Assembly: GCA_037968495.1 (NCBI GenBank)
Contig: JBBKVP010000056.1
Span: forward strand, 1 to 40,947
Source: Aestuarierythrobacter sp037968495
GTDB taxonomy: Bacteria > Pseudomonadota > Alphaproteobacteria > Sphingomonadales > Sphingomonadaceae
Direction: 5' to 3'
Length of the DNA stretch: 40,947 bases
In this document: piece by piece, positions 31,950 to 40,398 of the stretch
Numbering within the stretch: position 1 is the first letter of the stretch
Layout: each line of letters starts with the position of its first letter
The notes under the pieces: model-generated
The model's input: only the letters and a program-made list of their open reading frames with translations
Database searches by the model: none
Told to the model about the DNA's origin: nothing
Position numbers and translations under genes: made by a program

Positions 31950-33158
31950 TTGCCGCGCTTAACAGGGGTCAATGGCTTGGCGAGCAGCTCGTTCATCGCA
32001 CCGCAAAGGCAGGGGCAGCGTACTCTTGAGCGCGCGCCCGTGTTGGGGTGCGCGGATGGCGTGGCGCTGACCAACTGGCGCGAATATCTGTCTGCGACAT
32101 TTACCGCTGAATGGGACATGCTCTCAGAAGGTGCGAGCGAACCCAACCCGTTCTTCGAGAGCTGGTATCTTCAGCCTTCTCTCGAAGCCCTCGATTCAGG
32201 CGGTGACGTGCAGATACTTACCGTCAGAAATGGCGGTACGTTGATCGGCTTAATGCCGGTGGAACGCTCGCTGCGCTATTACAGCTACCCGCTCCCAAAT
32301 ATCGCTAACTGGACCCATCCGAATTGCTTCCTTGGTGCGCCCTTGGTCGCACGCGGCGAAGAAATCGCTTTCTGGACGGCATTGCTCGCATGGGCCGACA
32401 AGAACCCCGGCGGCGCATTGTTCCTGCATCTGCAACACCTCCCGCTTGAAGGTGCGTTGATTGATGCATTGCGCGTTGTGACCGGGTCCACGGCTCGCCC
32501 TTCCGCACTGGTCCACCGAGAAGAACGCGCGATGCTGGCATCTCCGCTGTCAGCCGAGGACTATTTCGCCCAATCAATGAGCGGCAAAAAGCGCAAAGAA
32601 CTACGCCGGCAGCATAAGCGCCTGTCGGAACTGGGCGAAGTCGCGATCACACGGCAATCGGACGACACAGATACCGAGCGCTGGATTGCCGAGTTTCTGA
32701 AGCTCGAATTAGCAGGCTGGAAGGGCAAAGCTGTTTCTGCACTCGCAGCATCGCCGCAAACCGCTGCGCTATTCGCTCAGGCCTTAGGCGCTGCTGCCTC
32801 ACGGGGTCAGCTCGAACGACTAGCCATCACGCTAGACGGCAACCCCATCGCGATGCTGGCAAATCTAACCTCGGGCGCTGGCAGTTTCAGCTACAAGACA
32901 GCCTTTGACGAAGACTATTCACGTTTCTCACCCGGCGTCCTCTTGCAGCGAGAGAATCTCGCCATTTTGGACAACTGTGATAAGAAATGGGCCGATAGCT
33001 GCGCCTCTGAAGATCACCCGATGATCGACCGCATTTGGCGCGAACGACGCGCAATAGGCCGCGTCAGCATCGGCATTGGCGGTAAACTGAGGCAGGGTAT
33101 CTTCCGCCAGCTAGCCAAGCGCGAAACAGGCTGCGAGCCAGACGGAATTCGATCATGA
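31950..33158 (+). CDS. CelD/BioF2-like GNAT acyltransferase family protein
   Basis: A protein of up to 402 residues resembling the GNAT domain of the CelD/BcsL (BioF2-like) family, seen near polysaccharide genes. Seen: NPFFESWYLQPSLEAL (about 66-81), GLMPVE, the basic segment SGKKRKELRRQHKRLSELG (about 210-228), and the FSYKTAFDEDYSRFSPGVLL motif (about 310-329), typical of the second GNAT half. The acceptor is unknown. The start is uncertain: TTG 31950, GTG 32040 and GTG 32061 are all possible, and none has a good binding site; the first 35-40 residues look unconserved. The stop overlaps the next gene by four bases, implying joint function. Confidence 0.78.
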   Translation: MPRLTGVNGLASSSFIAPQRQGQRTLERAPVLGCADGVALTNWREYLSATFTAEWDMLSEGASEPNPFFESWYLQPSLEALDSGGDVQILTVRNGGTLIGLMPVERSLRYYSYPLPNIANWTHPNCFLGAPLVARGEEIAFWTALLAWADKNPGGALFLHLQHLPLEGALIDALRVVTGSTARPSALVHREERAMLASPLSAEDYFAQSMSGKKRKELRRQHKRLSELGEVAITRQSDDTDTERWIAEFLKLELAGWKGKAVSALAASPQTAALFAQALGAAASRGQLERLAITLDGNPIAMLANLTSGAGSFSYKTAFDEDYSRFSPGVLLQRENLAILDNCDKKWADSCASEDHPMIDRIWRERRAIGRVSIGIGGKLRQGIFRQLAKRETGCEPDGIRS

Positions 33159-34030
33159 ACGCGCAGACCAGATTTATGGCCAGCAACGCCGCGCCAGCTT
33201 TTGAAAGTGATGCGCGAGCCAACTTCGCCCGCAAATATCCAGAAGGACCGCACAAGCTGCACCATGCCCTGGCGCAGAACGAATTGATTTCGCTGGATGC
33301 GCTTGCGACTTTAGGCGAAGCACTTCCCGAAAAATCCGTCGAATATAATCGCGGTGATCTGCCTATTGGCATTGATGGCAAACCTGCCGCCAGCGGGCTA
33401 ACCATCGGCGAGACAATCCGGAATGTCGAAAGCTCCAATAGCTGGGCTGTGCTCAAGAATATCGAGCAACAGCCGGATTATGCCGCGCTACTCACCTCAT
33501 TGCTCGATGAATTCCGGCCAGAGATCGAGGCCAAGACCGGCCCCATGCTGATGACGCAGGGCTTCATCTTCGTGTCCTCGCCAAATGCAGTCACGCCTTA
33601 CCATTTTGACCCGGAGCATAACATTCTGCTCCAATTGGTCGGCAGCAAAGTGATAACCCAATTTCCTGCAGGACATAATCGCTATGCGCCCGACACGCTG
33701 CATGAAAGCTATCACACTGGCGGTGCGCGTGAGCTCGTTTGGAGTGATGATTTACTACGCGGCGGACACGAATATGCGCTGGAGAGCGGCGAAGCGGTCT
33801 ATGTGCCCGTGATGGCCCCGCATTTCGTTCGCAATGGCCCGACCCCGTCGATCTCGCTGTCGATCACATGGCGCAGCGAATGGAGTTATGCCGAAGCTGA
33901 TGCACGCGCTTTCAATGCAGCCTTGCGAAAAGTCGGGATAACGCCAAAGGCACCGGGCCGCTGGCCAGAAAGCAATCGCGGCAAGGCCTATGCGGCTCGT
34001 ATCCTACGCAGATTGGGATACCGCGCTTGA
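33155..34030 (+). CDS. Cupin-like/JmjC-type Fe(II) oxygenase family protein
   Basis: A 291-residue cupin_8/JmjC-like protein. The metal triad is readable: H150 and D152 in TPYHFDPEHN, and H223 in APHFVRNGP. A Lys at 165 (LVGSKVITQF) is in the usual place for the 2-oxoglutarate-binding residue. Such proteins are commonly 2-oxoglutarate-dependent hydroxylases of proteins or small molecules; the substrate is unknown. It overlaps the CelD-like gene by four bases (ATGA), so the two products may act on a common target. A 39-base gap separates it from the thioesterase gene. Confidence 0.85.
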   Translation: MNAQTRFMASNAAPAFESDARANFARKYPEGPHKLHHALAQNELISLDALATLGEALPEKSVEYNRGDLPIGIDGKPAASGLTIGETIRNVESSNSWAVLKNIEQQPDYAALLTSLLDEFRPEIEAKTGPMLMTQGFIFVSSPNAVTPYHFDPEHNILLQLVGSKVITQFPAGHNRYAPDTLHESYHTGGARELVWSDDLLRGGHEYALESGEAVYVPVMAPHFVRNGPTPSISLSITWRSEWSYAEADARAFNAALRKVGITPKAPGRWPESNRGKAYAARILRRLGYRA

Positions 34031-34069
34031 CGCGTTGACGCACGCGCCGCGCCGCCGCAAAGGTTGCGG

Positions 34070-34951
34070 ATGGCTACTGACCCAGATTCCCAAAAACTCG
34101 TCGCTGGATTGCTGCGACTGCTTGATGTCACGCAAACAACCGAGGATGAATTTACTGGCCGCCATAAGAAGAAAGGCGTTGGCCGGGTTTTCGGCGGACA
34201 GGTAATCGCGCAGGCCCTGCTCGCCGCAGAAAAGACGGTCCCCGAAGACCGCGCCGCCCATTCGCTCCATGCCTATTTCCTGCGCGGCGGCAGCGAGGGT
34301 TTCGATGTAGATTACTCGGTTGATCGCCAGTTTGACGGGGGAAGCTTTTCCAACCGCCGCGTTGTTGCCGCCCAGCAAGGTCGTCCGATTCTCAACGTCG
34401 CCGCCAGTTTCCAACGCTATGAGGAAGGGCTGCACCATCAGGCAGAGGGTCTTCCCGACGTCCCCGGCCCTGATGACCTGCCCAGCGAGGCTGATGAACG
34501 CATCCGGCTGGCAAAGGGGCTGCCAGAAGATAAAGCTGAGTTTTTCCTGCGGCCTCGCCCGATCGAATCCCGCGCAGTCGAGGGTCGCCACTGGAACAGC
34601 TCGGAACCTGCTGCCCCAATTTCGCATAGCTGGATCCGCGCCGCTGCCCCCTTGCCCGATGATCCGCGCATTCACCGCGCGATCCTCGCCTATGCCAGCG
34701 ATATGCAGCTGCTCGGTACATCTATGCTGCCCCACGGCCTAAGCTGGGCGCGCAACGAGATTGTCGGTGCCAGCCTCGATCACACGATCTGGTTCCACGA
34801 GCCGTTCCGCGCCGACGAATGGCTGCTGTATCAAAGCGACAGCCCTTGGACTGGCCGAGGACGCGGCTTCAACCGAGGCCGCATACTCAGCGCTGATGGC
34901 CGCTTGGTTGCCAGTGTCGCCCAAGAAGGTATGGTGCGCCGACAGAAGTAG
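34070..34951 (+). CDS. Acyl-CoA thioesterase II (TesB type)
   Basis: A 293-residue double-hotdog thioesterase that hydrolyses acyl-CoA to free fatty acid. By spacing to Escherichia coli TesB (D204, T228, Q278), the active residues are D211 (ASDMQLLGT), S235 (GASLDHTIWFH; Ser in place of Thr) and Q285 (ASVAQEGMVR). Also seen: GRVFGGQVIAQAL at 38-50 and RGFNRGRI near 265. The ATG at 34070 is preceded by AAAGG six bases away; a TTG two codons earlier is less likely. It converges on the stress-protein gene. Confidence 0.93.
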   Translation: MATDPDSQKLVAGLLRLLDVTQTTEDEFTGRHKKKGVGRVFGGQVIAQALLAAEKTVPEDRAAHSLHAYFLRGGSEGFDVDYSVDRQFDGGSFSNRRVVAAQQGRPILNVAASFQRYEEGLHHQAEGLPDVPGPDDLPSEADERIRLAKGLPEDKAEFFLRPRPIESRAVEGRHWNSSEPAAPISHSWIRAAAPLPDDPRIHRAILAYASDMQLLGTSMLPHGLSWARNEIVGASLDHTIWFHEPFRADEWLLYQSDSPWTGRGRGFNRGRILSADGRLVASVAQEGMVRRQK

Positions 34952-34981
34952 CGACCGTTCTTCGTATGCCGACAGACAGAC

Positions 34982-35797
34982 TTAATGCGCCAGCAGCAGC
35001 GGCAGTTTCACGTCGGACAACATCTTGCGCGTTACCCCGCCGAGGATGGTTTCGGACAAACGGCTGCTGCCATAGGCACCCATGACCAGATATCCTGCCT
35101 CGCGCAGTGCAGCAGCGTCTAGCAACTGGTCAGACAAATGTGCCTTGCTCTCGGGCAATTCGACGATTTCGCAGCTGACGTCATGACGCGATAGATAATT
35201 TGCGCCGTCAAGCGGCGGAAGGTCGAATTTCCGCTTCTGCTTCTTTTCCTTGGCGCACAGTAGATAGACCTGCTTAGATTGTTTCAGCAGCGGGAGCGCA
35301 GCCCGAAGCGCGTTGCAAGCCTCCGTAGAACCGTTCCATGCCACCACTGCGGGCGCATCAATTGGAAAGCTCTTCTGATTATTCGGAACAACCAATAGCG
35401 GTGTGCGTGATTTCACCGCGATTGCGCTGACTGTGGGCGACGGCGATTTTCCGTCCAGACGCGGTTCGTCTGCTCCGATTACCAACAGATCATTGAGGGA
35501 GGAATGGGCAAGTAAGCGGTCCTCAGCCGTGCCAGCCTGATTGATGAAGCTCCAAGCGAAGTCCTCTTTTTGTAGATGATCAGAGACTTGCTTCTCAAGC
35601 GCCTCTGCGGCTTCCCGCATGATGGGGATCATCGCGGCAAAAGCTGACCCGTAAATGTCGCCGGGAACAGCCATTTCGTAGGGAGTGGCATTGAGGCAGG
35701 TCATGTGGCCGTTAAACGCCCGCACGATATCTGCACCGACCTGCAACCGGGCATCGAGGCCGCTGTCATCGAACGCGCTGACTAATATGGATCGCAT
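34982..35797 (-). CDS. Tandem universal stress protein (UspA type)
   Basis: A 271-residue protein with two Usp domains (about 1-140 and 145-271). The second carries a complete nucleotide-binding motif near 246-264: GAYG, nine residues, then GGVT. The first lacks the G-x2-G part (IGADEPRLDG), so probably one ATP site per chain. Usp proteins aid survival under starvation or redox stress; the direct function is unknown. AAGGAG lies about seven bases upstream of the ATG. Confidence 0.9.
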   Translation of the reverse strand: MRSILVSAFDDSGLDARLQVGADIVRAFNGHMTCLNATPYEMAVPGDIYGSAFAAMIPIMREAAEALEKQVSDHLQKEDFAWSFINQAGTAEDRLLAHSSLNDLLVIGADEPRLDGKSPSPTVSAIAVKSRTPLLVVPNNQKSFPIDAPAVVAWNGSTEACNALRAALPLLKQSKQVYLLCAKEKKQKRKFDLPPLDGANYLSRHDVSCEIVELPESKAHLSDQLLDAAALREAGYLVMGAYGSSRLSETILGGVTRKMLSDVKLPLLLAH

Positions 35798-35904
35798 CGG
35801 AATTCTCCTTGCATGTCCGCCAATGGGGGTATTGGCGTTATGTTCGGAGAATGAACCGGTTCAACAGAGGCGTAATTGATCTGAGTCAAATTAGGCCGAA
35901 ATTA

Positions 35905-37860
35905 TCAACCTCCAGCGTGGTAATAATCGTAGATCGTCCGCGCCACCATAGCGCTCACACCGGGCGCGCGTTGCAGGTCTTCCAGCGAAGCCGCCCTCAC
36001 CTTCCCCGCCGTGCCGAAATGCAGCAGTAGGGCGCGCTTGCGGGACGGACCGATACCGGGGATTTCATCCAACGGTGATGCGGTAATACCGCGGCTGCGC
36101 TTTGCACGGTGGGCGCCGATGGCAAAGCGGTGAACCTCGTCACGCAAAGTTTGCAGATAGAACAGCACCGGCGAGTTGGTCGGCAACATCCGCTCCCGGC
36201 CATCGGGGAAATGGAACACTTCGCGCCCATCGCGGCCATGATGCGGCCCCTTTGCGATTGCGACAAGCGGCACGTCCTCGATGCCCAATTCCTCCAGTGT
36301 CTCTTTCACTGCGCTCATATGGCCCTTGCCGCCGTCGATCAGCACAAGGTCTGGCCAAGTGCCGCTTTCACGGTCGGGATCCTCGCGCATTGCCCGGCTA
36401 AACCGGCGTTCCATGACTTCGCGCATCATGCCGAAGTCATCATTGCCCTTCGCTTCCTTGATATTGAACTTTCGGTACTGGCCTTTGATGAATCCTTCAC
36501 GGCCCGCGACGATCATCCCGCCCACTGCCTTCGTGCCTTGAATGTGGCTGTTATCGTAAACTTCGATCCGCTGCGGCACGTCGGCCAACTCCAGAAACTC
36601 TGCCATTTCGCGCATCGTTTTGGCCTTTGTGCCGGTTTCAGCCAGCCGCCGGTCGAGCGATTCCACGGCGTTGCGCTGCGCCTGTTCCATAAGCCTGCGC
36701 CGATCACCGCGCTGCGGAACGGAAATCTCGACCTTATGCTCGGCAACCGCAGCGAAGGCCTCCTGCAACAAGTCTTTTTCGCTCAGCTCGCGGTCGACCA
36801 GAATATGCTTCGCGGGCGGTACTTCTTCGTAGAACTGCCCGAGGAAGGCGGTCATTACCTCTTCCTCTTCCAGACCAGCGACATTGCGCGGGAAGAAAGC
36901 CCGGTGACCCCAGTTCTGGCCGCCGCGAATGAAGAACGCTTGGATGGCAATCTGACCGCCTTTGGCATGCATGGCGAAGACGTCAGCATCTCCCATGGCC
37001 ACCGCATTGATAGCCTGCGACCCTTGTATGAAGGTCGCCGCGCGCAACCGGTCGCGCAGCATCGCCGCACTCTCGAAATCGAGCTCTTCGGCAGCCTTGG
37101 CCATCTGCTTTTCGATTTTGGTCTGCACGGCAGACGATTTGCCGCCGAGGAAGTCCTTCGCCTCCTGCACCAGCTCGTCATAGCCAGCCTCGTCGATCCG
37201 CCCGACGCAAGGCGCAGAGCAGCGCTTGATTTGATAGAGCAGGCATGGCCGGTCGCGGCGGCTGAAAAAACTGTTGGTGCAGGACCGCAATAGGAACAGC
37301 TTTTGCAGCGCGTTGATCGTCGTATTGACGCTACCCGCACTAGCGAAGGGGCCGTAGTAATTGCCTTTCGCTCGCCTGGCACCGCGGTGCTTCATAATGC
37401 GCGGAAATTCGTGGTCTGAACGCAGCAGAATGAACGGAAAGCTCTTATCGTCGCGCAGCAGGACATTGTATGGCGGCCGGTAGCGTTTTATCAGCTGCGC
37501 TTCGAGCAACAGCGCCTCGGCTTCGGAATTCGTAGTGACGATTTCCATGCTGCGGCATTGACTGACCATACGCTGCAGACGGTTCGTCAGATTGGCAATT
37601 TGGGTATAGTTCGCGACCCGGTTCTTCAACGCTCGCGCTTTACCGACATACAGCACATCACCGCGCGCATCGAGCATCCGGTAGACGCCCGGACTGGGCT
37701 TGAGCGTCTGCACAACCTCACGGATCGCGGCAATACCGGCATCGAAGTCGGGCTGCTCGCTGCCGCGCACGGTGCAGCTCGCGCGATCCTCGTTGAATCG
37801 CTCGGCCCCGGCCGGGCTTGTGGGTGTTCCTGCCGAAGAAGGGGGACCTGTGCGAGCCAT
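35905..37860 (-). CDS. uvrC: Excinuclease ABC subunit C
   Basis: Nucleotide excision repair nuclease that cuts on both sides of the lesion in the UvrABC system. The 651 residues run as: a non-conserved N-terminus of about 40, a GIY-YIG domain (PSPGVYRMLD at 55-64, LYVGKARALKNR), the Cys-containing loop and UVR motif (about 240-270, EELDFESAAMLRDRLRA), the RNase H-like UvrC domain (EVYDNSHIQGTKAVGGMIV, VLIDGGKGHMSAV), and C-terminal helix-hairpin-helix (IPGIGPSRKRALLLHFG, LQRAPGVSAMVART). No clear ribosome binding site precedes the ATG; a perfect 7-base dyad overlaps it instead. Confidence 0.97.
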   Translation of the reverse strand: MARTGPPSSAGTPTSPAGAERFNEDRASCTVRGSEQPDFDAGIAAIREVVQTLKPSPGVYRMLDARGDVLYVGKARALKNRVANYTQIANLTNRLQRMVSQCRSMEIVTTNSEAEALLLEAQLIKRYRPPYNVLLRDDKSFPFILLRSDHEFPRIMKHRGARRAKGNYYGPFASAGSVNTTINALQKLFLLRSCTNSFFSRRDRPCLLYQIKRCSAPCVGRIDEAGYDELVQEAKDFLGGKSSAVQTKIEKQMAKAAEELDFESAAMLRDRLRAATFIQGSQAINAVAMGDADVFAMHAKGGQIAIQAFFIRGGQNWGHRAFFPRNVAGLEEEEVMTAFLGQFYEEVPPAKHILVDRELSEKDLLQEAFAAVAEHKVEISVPQRGDRRRLMEQAQRNAVESLDRRLAETGTKAKTMREMAEFLELADVPQRIEVYDNSHIQGTKAVGGMIVAGREGFIKGQYRKFNIKEAKGNDDFGMMREVMERRFSRAMREDPDRESGTWPDLVLIDGGKGHMSAVKETLEELGIEDVPLVAIAKGPHHGRDGREVFHFPDGRERMLPTNSPVLFYLQTLRDEVHRFAIGAHRAKRSRGITASPLDEIPGIGPSRKRALLLHFGTAGKVRAASLEDLQRAPGVSAMVARTIYDYYHAGG

Positions 37861-37879
37861 AGTGACCAGATAGTCACTA
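37860..37879. promoter_or_regulatory. Inverted repeat at the uvrC start
   Basis: TAGTGAC, six bases, GTCACTA: perfect 7-base arms. The left arm begins on the last base of the uvrC start codon complement. It could be an operator for the divergent uvrC / acyltransferase pair or an RNA hairpin in the uvrC leader. It does not match the alphaproteobacterial LexA GTTC-N7-GTTC site. Confidence 0.4.
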
Positions 37880-37905
37880 GATGGGCGGATTGAACACCCC
37901 CTTAG

Positions 37906-37933
37906 TTGACGCGATTCCCGCTTCTGTTAGAGT
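37906..37933 (+). promoter_or_regulatory. Possible promoter of the wax ester synthase/DGAT gene
   Basis: TTGACG (37906-37911) and TAGAGT (37928-37933) with a 16-base spacer, giving a leader of about 38 bases to the TTG start. Found by eye; not tested. Confidence 0.4.
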
Positions 37934-37965
37934 TTCGATCAGCCACTGATAACAATCGGGGCTGC

Positions 37966-37971
37966 AGGAGA
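37966..37971 (+). promoter_or_regulatory. Ribosome binding site deciding the TTG start at 37978
   Basis: AGGAGA followed about seven bases later by TTG. An ATG 72 bases earlier (37906) overlaps the putative -35 element and lacks such a site. Confidence 0.6.
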
Positions 37972-37977
37972 GAAATA

Positions 37978-39588
37978 TTGCGTCAATTACAGGGTATGGA
38001 TGCATCTTTTGTTGCGCTTGAAACGCGCAATTCACCGATGCACATCGGGTCGATACTGATCTACAATCCTGAAACGGCTCCGGGCGGCTTCGTCCGCTTC
38101 AAAGATATTTTGAGCTTTTTCGAAAGCCGGATGCAAATGTCCAAAACTATGCGGCAACGCTTGGTCAAGGTGCCATTTGACCTCGACTATCCCTATTGGA
38201 TCGAGGATCCCGAATTCGATCTGGAATACCACGTAAGGCACATTGCTTTGCCCGAACCGGGTGACTGGCGGCAGCTATGCATTCAAGCGGCGCGGATATT
38301 CGCTCGTCCGCTCGATTTAACCCGCCCGCCATGGGAATTCACTGTGGTTGGAGGGCTAGATAATATTCCCGGAGTGAGTCCTGGCAGCTATGCCATGGTC
38401 ACCAAAGTTCATCACTCCGCAATCGACGGTAAGAGCGGTGTCGATCTGATGGAGGTCCTGCACACGCTGGACCCGCATGAGCCTGCGCCTAACGAGCCGG
38501 ACACTTGGAAGCCGGAGCGAATTCCGACTGGTCCCGAACTGCTCGGCAAAAGCTACCTCAATGCGGTCACCAATCCGATAAAGCAGTTGGAAGTAGCGGC
38601 CAAGGTGGCCCCAGGCATTGCCAATGCAATCAAAGGCTTGGCAGCCAAGGAATTCAGTGTCAGCCGCGAAATGCTGGCGCCGCGCACGCGCTTTAACAAA
38701 GTGATTTCATCGGCTCGCGTAGTCGAAGGGCGCAGCGTTCCGCTTGCCGATATCAAGGCGATCCGTCACGCTGTTCCAGGCGCTAAGGTGAATGACGTTT
38801 TCCTCGCCATTGTCGGCGGGTCGATGCGGAAATATCTCAAGGCCAAGGATGATCTGCCCGAAAAGACGCTGACCGCAATGGCCCCCATCTCCGTCCGTTC
38901 GGAAGATGAAAAGGGTGATATGGGCAATCAGGTTGCCGCGATGATCGCGCAGCTTGGCACCCACCTTGAGGATCCGCTGGAGCGTCTGGAATATGTCAAT
39001 TCCAAGACCAAAAACAGCAAGGCCATGACCGACGCAATGGGCGCACGGAATATGACCGAAATTAGCAAGGTCAGCCCTGCGCTGTATATGTCTCTCGGTG
39101 CTCGGCTCTATACCAGCCTTGGTGTTGCTAACCGCATGGGACCGCCATTCACGACCGTGGTAACGAATGTGCCCGGCCCGCCGATTTCGATTTACTCAAG
39201 CGGCGCGCGGCTCGAAAGCATGATGGGCCTGCTTTGCCTGACCGACGGCCTTGGCCTCGGCCATGTGGTGCAAAGTTATGTGGATGAAGCGACGATTTCC
39301 TTCACCGCTTGCCGCAAATTGCTTCCTGATCCTGAGTTTTACGCGCAATGTATCCAAGAAAGTTTCGAAGAGATGCGTGATGCGGCGAAGAAAGCCGTTC
39401 AGGATGGGGTCAAAGCAAAACCCGCAAAGAAGGTTACACCGGCCAAGAAAGCCGCTGCGAAGAAGGCTCCTGCGAAACGCAAGCCTGCCGCAAAGAAGGC
39501 TCCGGCGAAGAAGACCGCAGCTAAAAAGACCACGACTGCGCGCAAGACGGCGAAAGCTGCCCCACGCAAAATGAATGCGAAAAAATAA
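37978..39588 (+). CDS. Wax ester synthase/diacylglycerol acyltransferase with histone H1-like tail
   Basis: A 536-residue WS/DGAT family protein that joins acyl-CoA to alcohols or diacylglycerol. The active motif HHxxxDG is H145-H146-SAI-D150-G151, followed by LMEVLHTLDP. Also present: the N-terminal LQGMDASFVALET, LDLTRPPWEF, KVNDVFLAIVGG and the C-terminal TNVPGPPISIY (the PLW/NVPGP block). The TTG start follows AGGAGA by seven bases. After the catalytic part, roughly residues 480-536 are Lys/Ala/Pro repeats (PAKKAAAKKAPAKR), a histone H1-like tail not expected in this family. The stop overlaps the next gene by one base. It diverges from uvrC. Confidence 0.9.
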   Translation: MRQLQGMDASFVALETRNSPMHIGSILIYNPETAPGGFVRFKDILSFFESRMQMSKTMRQRLVKVPFDLDYPYWIEDPEFDLEYHVRHIALPEPGDWRQLCIQAARIFARPLDLTRPPWEFTVVGGLDNIPGVSPGSYAMVTKVHHSAIDGKSGVDLMEVLHTLDPHEPAPNEPDTWKPERIPTGPELLGKSYLNAVTNPIKQLEVAAKVAPGIANAIKGLAAKEFSVSREMLAPRTRFNKVISSARVVEGRSVPLADIKAIRHAVPGAKVNDVFLAIVGGSMRKYLKAKDDLPEKTLTAMAPISVRSEDEKGDMGNQVAAMIAQLGTHLEDPLERLEYVNSKTKNSKAMTDAMGARNMTEISKVSPALYMSLGARLYTSLGVANRMGPPFTTVVTNVPGPPISIYSSGARLESMMGLLCLTDGLGLGHVVQSYVDEATISFTACRKLLPDPEFYAQCIQESFEEMRDAAKKAVQDGVKAKPAKKVTPAKKAAAKKAPAKRKPAAKKAPAKKTAAKKTTTARKTAKAAPRKMNAKK

Positions 39589-40388
39589 TGACCGCAGCCA
39601 CAATGAATGCCGCCATTCCGGCTCGTCCACCAAGCCGTTTTCTCGCTTTGGCAGAACCGGGCCGCGCTCTGGCCGAAATGGCTGCATTTTATGCGCTTCG
39701 CCCTGCGCTGCGGGCATTGCCCAAGGGTGACGGACACGGCGTACTGGTCCTGCCGGGTTTTATGGCGTCGGATGGCTCAACCCGTCCAATGCGCTCGCTT
39801 TTGACTGGTCTTGGCTACGATGTCGCCGGCTGGAAGCTTGGCCGTAACGTGCGCGTCGACAATGCCCGGATCGAAGCGATGATGGGCTGCGTGGATGCGC
39901 TTTCCGACAGCAGCGGCGGTAAGATCTCCATCGTCGGTTGGAGCCTCGGCGGCGTTTTTGCCCGTGAACTGGCTAAGATTGCGCCTGACAAGGTGCGTCA
40001 GGTGATCTCGCTCGGCAGCCCGATTTCAGACGACCGCAATTACACCAATGCGCGCCGGCTGTTTGAATTCCTCAACGGTGAGAAGCCGGAACCGATGCGT
40101 GACGGGCAATTCGAAGGATTGCACAAATCACCTCCTGTGCCGACAACGTCCATCCTGACGAAAACCGACGGTGTCATTGCCTGGCGCGGATCGGTTCAAC
40201 ATCCCGACGCTAAGCACAATCCGCATACGGAGAATATCGAAGTCGTCGCCAGCCATTGCGGCCTTGGTGTCAATCCAACAGTCATGATGGCCGTTGCCGA
40301 CCGTTTGTCACAAGCTGACGGCGCATGGGCACCATTTGTACCGCGCGGCCTTACAGGCCTGCTATTTCCCAAGACACAACTGCACTAA
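39588..40388 (+). CDS. Alpha/beta hydrolase
   Basis: A 266-residue alpha/beta hydrolase. The strand-loop VLVLPGFMASDGS gives the oxyanion region, the nucleophile elbow GWSLGG (about 127-132) places a Ser nucleophile, an Asp in SILTKTDGVIAW is a candidate acid, and the His is in SHCGLGVNP. Likely an esterase or lipase. It begins on the last base of the acyltransferase stop (TAATG), so it is translationally coupled; a role in the turnover of the ester that enzyme makes is plausible. It ends 10 bases from the converging receptor gene. Confidence 0.87.
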   Translation: MTAATMNAAIPARPPSRFLALAEPGRALAEMAAFYALRPALRALPKGDGHGVLVLPGFMASDGSTRPMRSLLTGLGYDVAGWKLGRNVRVDNARIEAMMGCVDALSDSSGGKISIVGWSLGGVFARELAKIAPDKVRQVISLGSPISDDRNYTNARRLFEFLNGEKPEPMRDGQFEGLHKSPPVPTTSILTKTDGVIAWRGSVQHPDAKHNPHTENIEVVASHCGLGVNPTVMMAVADRLSQADGAWAPFVPRGLTGLLFPKTQLH

Positions 40389-40398
40389 ACCGCTCGAA

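Noticed and set aside
31895..32146. Minus-strand 83-residue frame near the CelD-like gene
   Set aside because: No ribosome site, no recognisable domain, overlaps the start region of a better gene.
36109..37293. A 394-residue open frame on the plus strand inside uvrC
   Set aside because: Antisense shadow of a clear uvrC; its translation shows no domain and its length follows from codon bias.
39196..39737. Minus-strand 173-residue frame over the Lys/Ala tail
   Set aside because: Phe/Leu/Arg-rich composition is the mirror of the Lys codons on the plus strand.
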